From an uncultured Anaerolineaceae bacterium (GTDB taxonomy: Bacteria; Chloroflexota; Anaerolineae; Anaerolineales; Anaerolineaceae), in the NCBI GenBank assembly GCA_937890875.1, contig CALAEB010000007.1:1-8064 (forward strand): a stretch of DNA of 8,064 nucleotides, given 5' to 3'. Below the pieces are notes generated by a model that saw only the letters and a list, made by a program, of their open reading frames with translations, made no database searches and was not told the origin of the DNA. Positions 6,377 to 8,064 of this stretch are shown piece by piece (the first letter of the stretch is position 1; each line of letters opens with the position of its first letter). The position numbers and the translations under genes were made by a program.

Positions 6377-6535
6377 TTTCTGCTGCGAAACGTATTAAAC
6401 CGGTATCTGTTTCTTGATATTGCGCTACCGTTTTGAGCAAAAATAGTCGGTGCGGCATACATCTGTATCTTTTATTTTATCAGGCTGAAAGGCACAGCGA
6501 TCTTTTTCGAAAGACGAACTGCTGAACTGATATTT

Positions 6536-6563
6536 AGTATAACACTGCCTGCTTATTTGACAT
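6536..6563 (-). promoter_or_regulatory. probable promoter of the ROK gene
   Basis: The minus strand reads ATGTCA (complement of 6558-6563), 16 nt, then TATACT (complement of 6536-6541). That gives four and five matches to the sigma-70 hexamers. It would leave a leader of about 160 nt before ATG 6366, and it sits just after the terminator-like hairpin of the upstream gene. Confidence 0.4.
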
Positions 6564-6604
6564 GAAAAATATTGAGAACCACTGATTTGAAATGAGAGGT
6601 TCTT
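6563..6604 (-). terminator. weak intrinsic-terminator-like hairpin after the CPBP gene
   Basis: On the minus strand AGAACC and GGTTCT (6575-6580 and 6598-6603 on plus) pair, extended by CT/AG inside one A-A mismatch, with an 11-nt loop. The minus strand then continues CAATATTTTTC, a short T-run about 6 nt past the stem. The stem is short and AT-rich, so strength is probably modest. Confidence 0.4.
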
Positions 6605-6638
6605 CCTGAGCAAAACAGATCATTTTTGGTTCATTTTA

Positions 6639-7430
6639 TCATTGCACCGTATTGTCGCCGGTCAAACGGTTTGATTTCCGCAGAGAATAGCTTACCGAAA
6701 GCAATATGACCAGCAGCCATACGCTGAAAACCCATGGATTGGTATGTGATCCGTTATTAGGAAATATCCCGGTTGAGACATTGATCATGGTATGAAAAAT
6801 GAGCCCGGTAAACAGACTTTTTCCGCCGTACATATAGGCGTAAACCATCGCAATTCGCATCAGGATGTTTAGACAGCACATCCCGATGATCCATCCGGCC
6901 GGATGTGCCCAGCTCCAGGGAATAATATGCCAGACGCCCCAGACTGCCCCGATGATGATCCCCGCTCTGATCGGACCGTAGGCTTTGGTCAACGGTTCCG
7001 TCAGCACGGACGTCCACGCGAATTCTTCCGGGATTGCCCCCAGAAAGTAAAGAAGGAACATCAGCGGGATTTCCCGATATGGGAATACCGTTTCTGTTGG
7101 CAAAGCAAGGGATAATGACTTCATGGTGAAATAAGATAAAGCCACAGTCAACGGCATGCACACGAAGCAGAAAATTATTGACCACCGGCTGGTCTTGTTT
7201 CGGTCGAAGATCCGCGCAAATAAAGCGGTTATGCCTGTGAGGCCGTCTTCTTTCCATATGTATAGGATTGACAGGATGAACGGTACGAAAATCATTAAAA
7301 AACTGATCGGCAAACCAAAGGGCAGTCCTTCCACCGGGAAAAATGCGCCCCAAATGTAAAATGGCACTGAAAAAATTAAGATTAACAACAGAAAAATAAA
7401 ATATTGAACATTGGTTTTTGTCACAATCAT
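6639..7430 (-). CDS. CPBP-family intramembrane metalloprotease (CAAX protease/bacteriocin-processing type)
   Basis: This is a 263-residue polytopic membrane protein with about 7-8 hydrophobic segments, for example 9-30, 40-58, 84-110, 120-134, 155-171, 178-198 and 233-250. It carries the conserved motifs of the CPBP (Abi/CAAX, Rce1-like) glutamic/metalloprotease superfamily: E135-E136 in IPEEFAW, GVWH at 165-168 (H168), and LIFHTMIN at 210-217 (H213). The usual EExxxR motif ends in Thr (T140) rather than Arg here. Bacterial members cleave membrane-embedded peptides, and some act in bacteriocin maturation or immunity; the substrate here is unknown. ATG 7430 is the first possible start, since an in-frame TAA lies two codons upstream. 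The only purine run (AAGG) is very close to the ATG, so initiation may be weak. A terminator-like hairpin follows at 6563-6604. It is divergent from the secreted-protein gene at 7701. Confidence 0.88.
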   Translation of the reverse strand: MIVTKTNVQYFIFLLLILIFSVPFYIWGAFFPVEGLPFGLPISFLMIFVPFILSILYIWKEDGLTGITALFARIFDRNKTSRWSIIFCFVCMPLTVALSYFTMKSLSLALPTETVFPYREIPLMFLLYFLGAIPEEFAWTSVLTEPLTKAYGPIRAGIIIGAVWGVWHIIPWSWAHPAGWIIGMCCLNILMRIAMVYAYMYGGKSLFTGLIFHTMINVSTGIFPNNGSHTNPWVFSVWLLVILLSVSYSLRKSNRLTGDNTVQ

Positions 7431-7700
7431 GCCTTATCAAATAAAGAATAAATACATTTCGATGCCGCTGTCGCAGCAGGTCTAAATTTGGAAAAGATGC
7501 GCTGCGGTTTTCTTGCTTTTCCGCTTTGTTCAAAGGAAATCTTCCGGTTTCGAATTACCGCCGCTGTTTATTATTCTAAGTTTGTATTTGAAAAAAAAGG
7601 TTATAATCCTAACATAATTCGGTTTAATTCATACAAATAAATATCATTCCGACCAAGACAGCTATTGGCTGCATTCGATCAAATTTACCAGGACATCATT
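7431..7700. other. AT-rich divergent intergenic region (270 nt)
   Basis: It separates the CPBP gene (minus) from the secreted-protein gene (plus). It contains a TATAAT at 7602-7607 reading rightwards after an A-run (7591-7598), and weak minus-strand matches (GCGACA, 18 nt, TATTCT) near the CPBP start. No RNA gene, repeat or small coding sequence was recognised. Confidence 0.5.
7579..7607 (+). promoter_or_regulatory. candidate promoter of the secreted-protein gene
   Basis: TATAAT (7602-7607) is a perfect -10 box in an AT-rich segment. The 17-nt-spaced -35 position (7579-7584, AGTTTG) is poor, and better hexamers (TTGTAT, TTGAAA) are too close. The alternative TTGAAA 7588-7593 with CATAAT 7613-7618 has a 19-nt spacer. 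The leader would be about 85-90 nt. Confidence 0.35.
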
Positions 7701-8064
7701 ATGAAAAAGATATCGCTTTTGATTTTCTTTCTGTTGCTTTTCATTACTCCTGCGGAATCTGTCGGGTACGGACAGGATAACCGGGAAACGGCATACGATC
7801 TGCTTAAAAATTCCGAAAAATATTTCCCGCGTTTATTGATCGATAATAAATACAATGAGAATTCCGGCTGGGATGTCTACGAAGAAATTTCGCTCGGGAC
7901 TGTCATTGACCGAATCCGGAACGGCGTCTTGACCACGACGATTTTCAGTCCGGACCCAACAGGAAATGCAGGGATCAGCGCTTTTAACGCTGACACTTAT
8001 TATGGAACGCTGACTGATTTTCATCTGCACACGGAATCAACATTGACGGCTGCGTTCCCGGAAA
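7701..8064 (+). CDS. secreted protein, probable beta-sandwich (concanavalin/LamG-like) N-terminal domain, partial 3'
   Basis: An open frame from ATG 7701 runs off the window after 121 codons. AGGA (7690-7693) lies 7 nt before the ATG. Residues 1-20 form a signal peptide (MKK, then ISLLIFFLLLF, with cleavage likely around TPA/ES or slightly later); there is no lipobox cysteine. The mature start, ENSGWDVYEEISLGTVIDRI (53-72) followed by NGVLTTTIFSP and later YYGTLTDFHLHTESTL, has the rhythm of extracellular beta-sandwich domains. In such domains a 'D-F-x-NSGW' opening is followed by a described-body strand pattern, as in many secreted Chloroflexota proteins. This is a pattern impression, not a confirmed family. 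The full length and any C-terminal catalytic or anchoring domain are unseen. Divergent from the CPBP gene. Confidence 0.75.
   Translation, partial: MKKISLLIFFLLLFITPAESVGYGQDNRETAYDLLKNSEKYFPRLLIDNKYNENSGWDVYEEISLGTVIDRIRNGVLTTTIFSPDPTGNAGISAFNADTYYGTLTDFHLHTESTLTAAFPE

Noticed and set aside
6367..6462. N-terminal extension of the ROK protein from an upstream ATG at 6462
   Set aside because: A strong AAGGAG site lies inside this stretch directly before ATG 6366, and the extra residues look like untranslated leader.
6757..7533. 258-codon open frame on the minus strand overlapping the CPBP gene in another frame
   Set aside because: The overlapping frame encodes the membrane protease with conserved E/E/H/H motifs; this frame is charged and His/Arg-rich without domain logic.
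7540..7560. T-arm-like sequence (GGTTTCGAATT) suggesting a tRNA
   Set aside because: Only a 4-bp stem forms around it and no acceptor, D or anticodon arms can be placed nearby.
1..8064. CRISPR array, insertion sequence or phage genes
   Set aside because: No regularly spaced repeats, transposase, integrase or phage structural motifs are visible.

Overview
This 8 kb window looks like an accessory or housekeeping stretch of a bacterial chromosome, probably from an uncultured anaerobe. A ferredoxin-type corrinoid-activation ATPase, a CoA-disulfide/persulfide reductase with a rhodanese tail, a large ROK kinase-like protein and a secreted protein with a 'NSGWDVYE'-type beta-sandwich start together resemble gene content I associate with Chloroflexota (Anaerolineae). 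Clostridia or Spirochaetes cannot be excluded, so the taxonomic call is low confidence. Promoters look sigma-70-like and Shine-Dalgarno sites of AGGAG type are present.

Layout. 1-82: a near-perfect inverted repeat at the very edge of the window, which most likely marks a fold-back (chimeric) contig end. 36-1088 (minus): a 2Fe-2S/ASKHA corrinoid-protein activator of the RamA/RACE type, cut off by that repeat in the middle of its ATPase domain. 1089-1399: divergent intergenic region with a good minus-strand promoter, a plus-strand -10 box and a possible structured leader. 1400-3055 (plus): CoA-disulfide/persulfide reductase fused to rhodanese. 3056-3330: intergenic, with a 17-nt-arm inverted repeat and an orphan stretch that reads like protein. 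3331-4980 (plus): a membrane-anchored protein joining a thioredoxin-like domain to a GH8-like glycosidase domain, an unusual combination and the most interesting gene here. 4984-6366 (minus): ROK-family protein with a 150-residue N-terminal extension, convergent with the previous gene at a 3-nt gap. 6367-6638: intergenic, with a terminator-like hairpin and a promoter. 6639-7430 (minus): CPBP-family membrane protease. 7431-7700: AT-rich divergent intergenic region. 7701-8064 (plus): the 5' part of a secreted protein that runs off the window.

How the genes fit together. Most genes look individually transcribed, because orientations alternate and there are no tight operons. The common themes are thiol/redox chemistry (reductase-rhodanese, CxxC thioredoxin-like domain, 2Fe-2S activator) and carbohydrate handling (GH8-like domain, ROK kinase-like protein). 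No corrinoid protein, methyltransferase, polysaccharide synthase or sugar transporter lies in the window, so pathway links are inference. I see no tRNA, rRNA, CRISPR array or intact mobile element.
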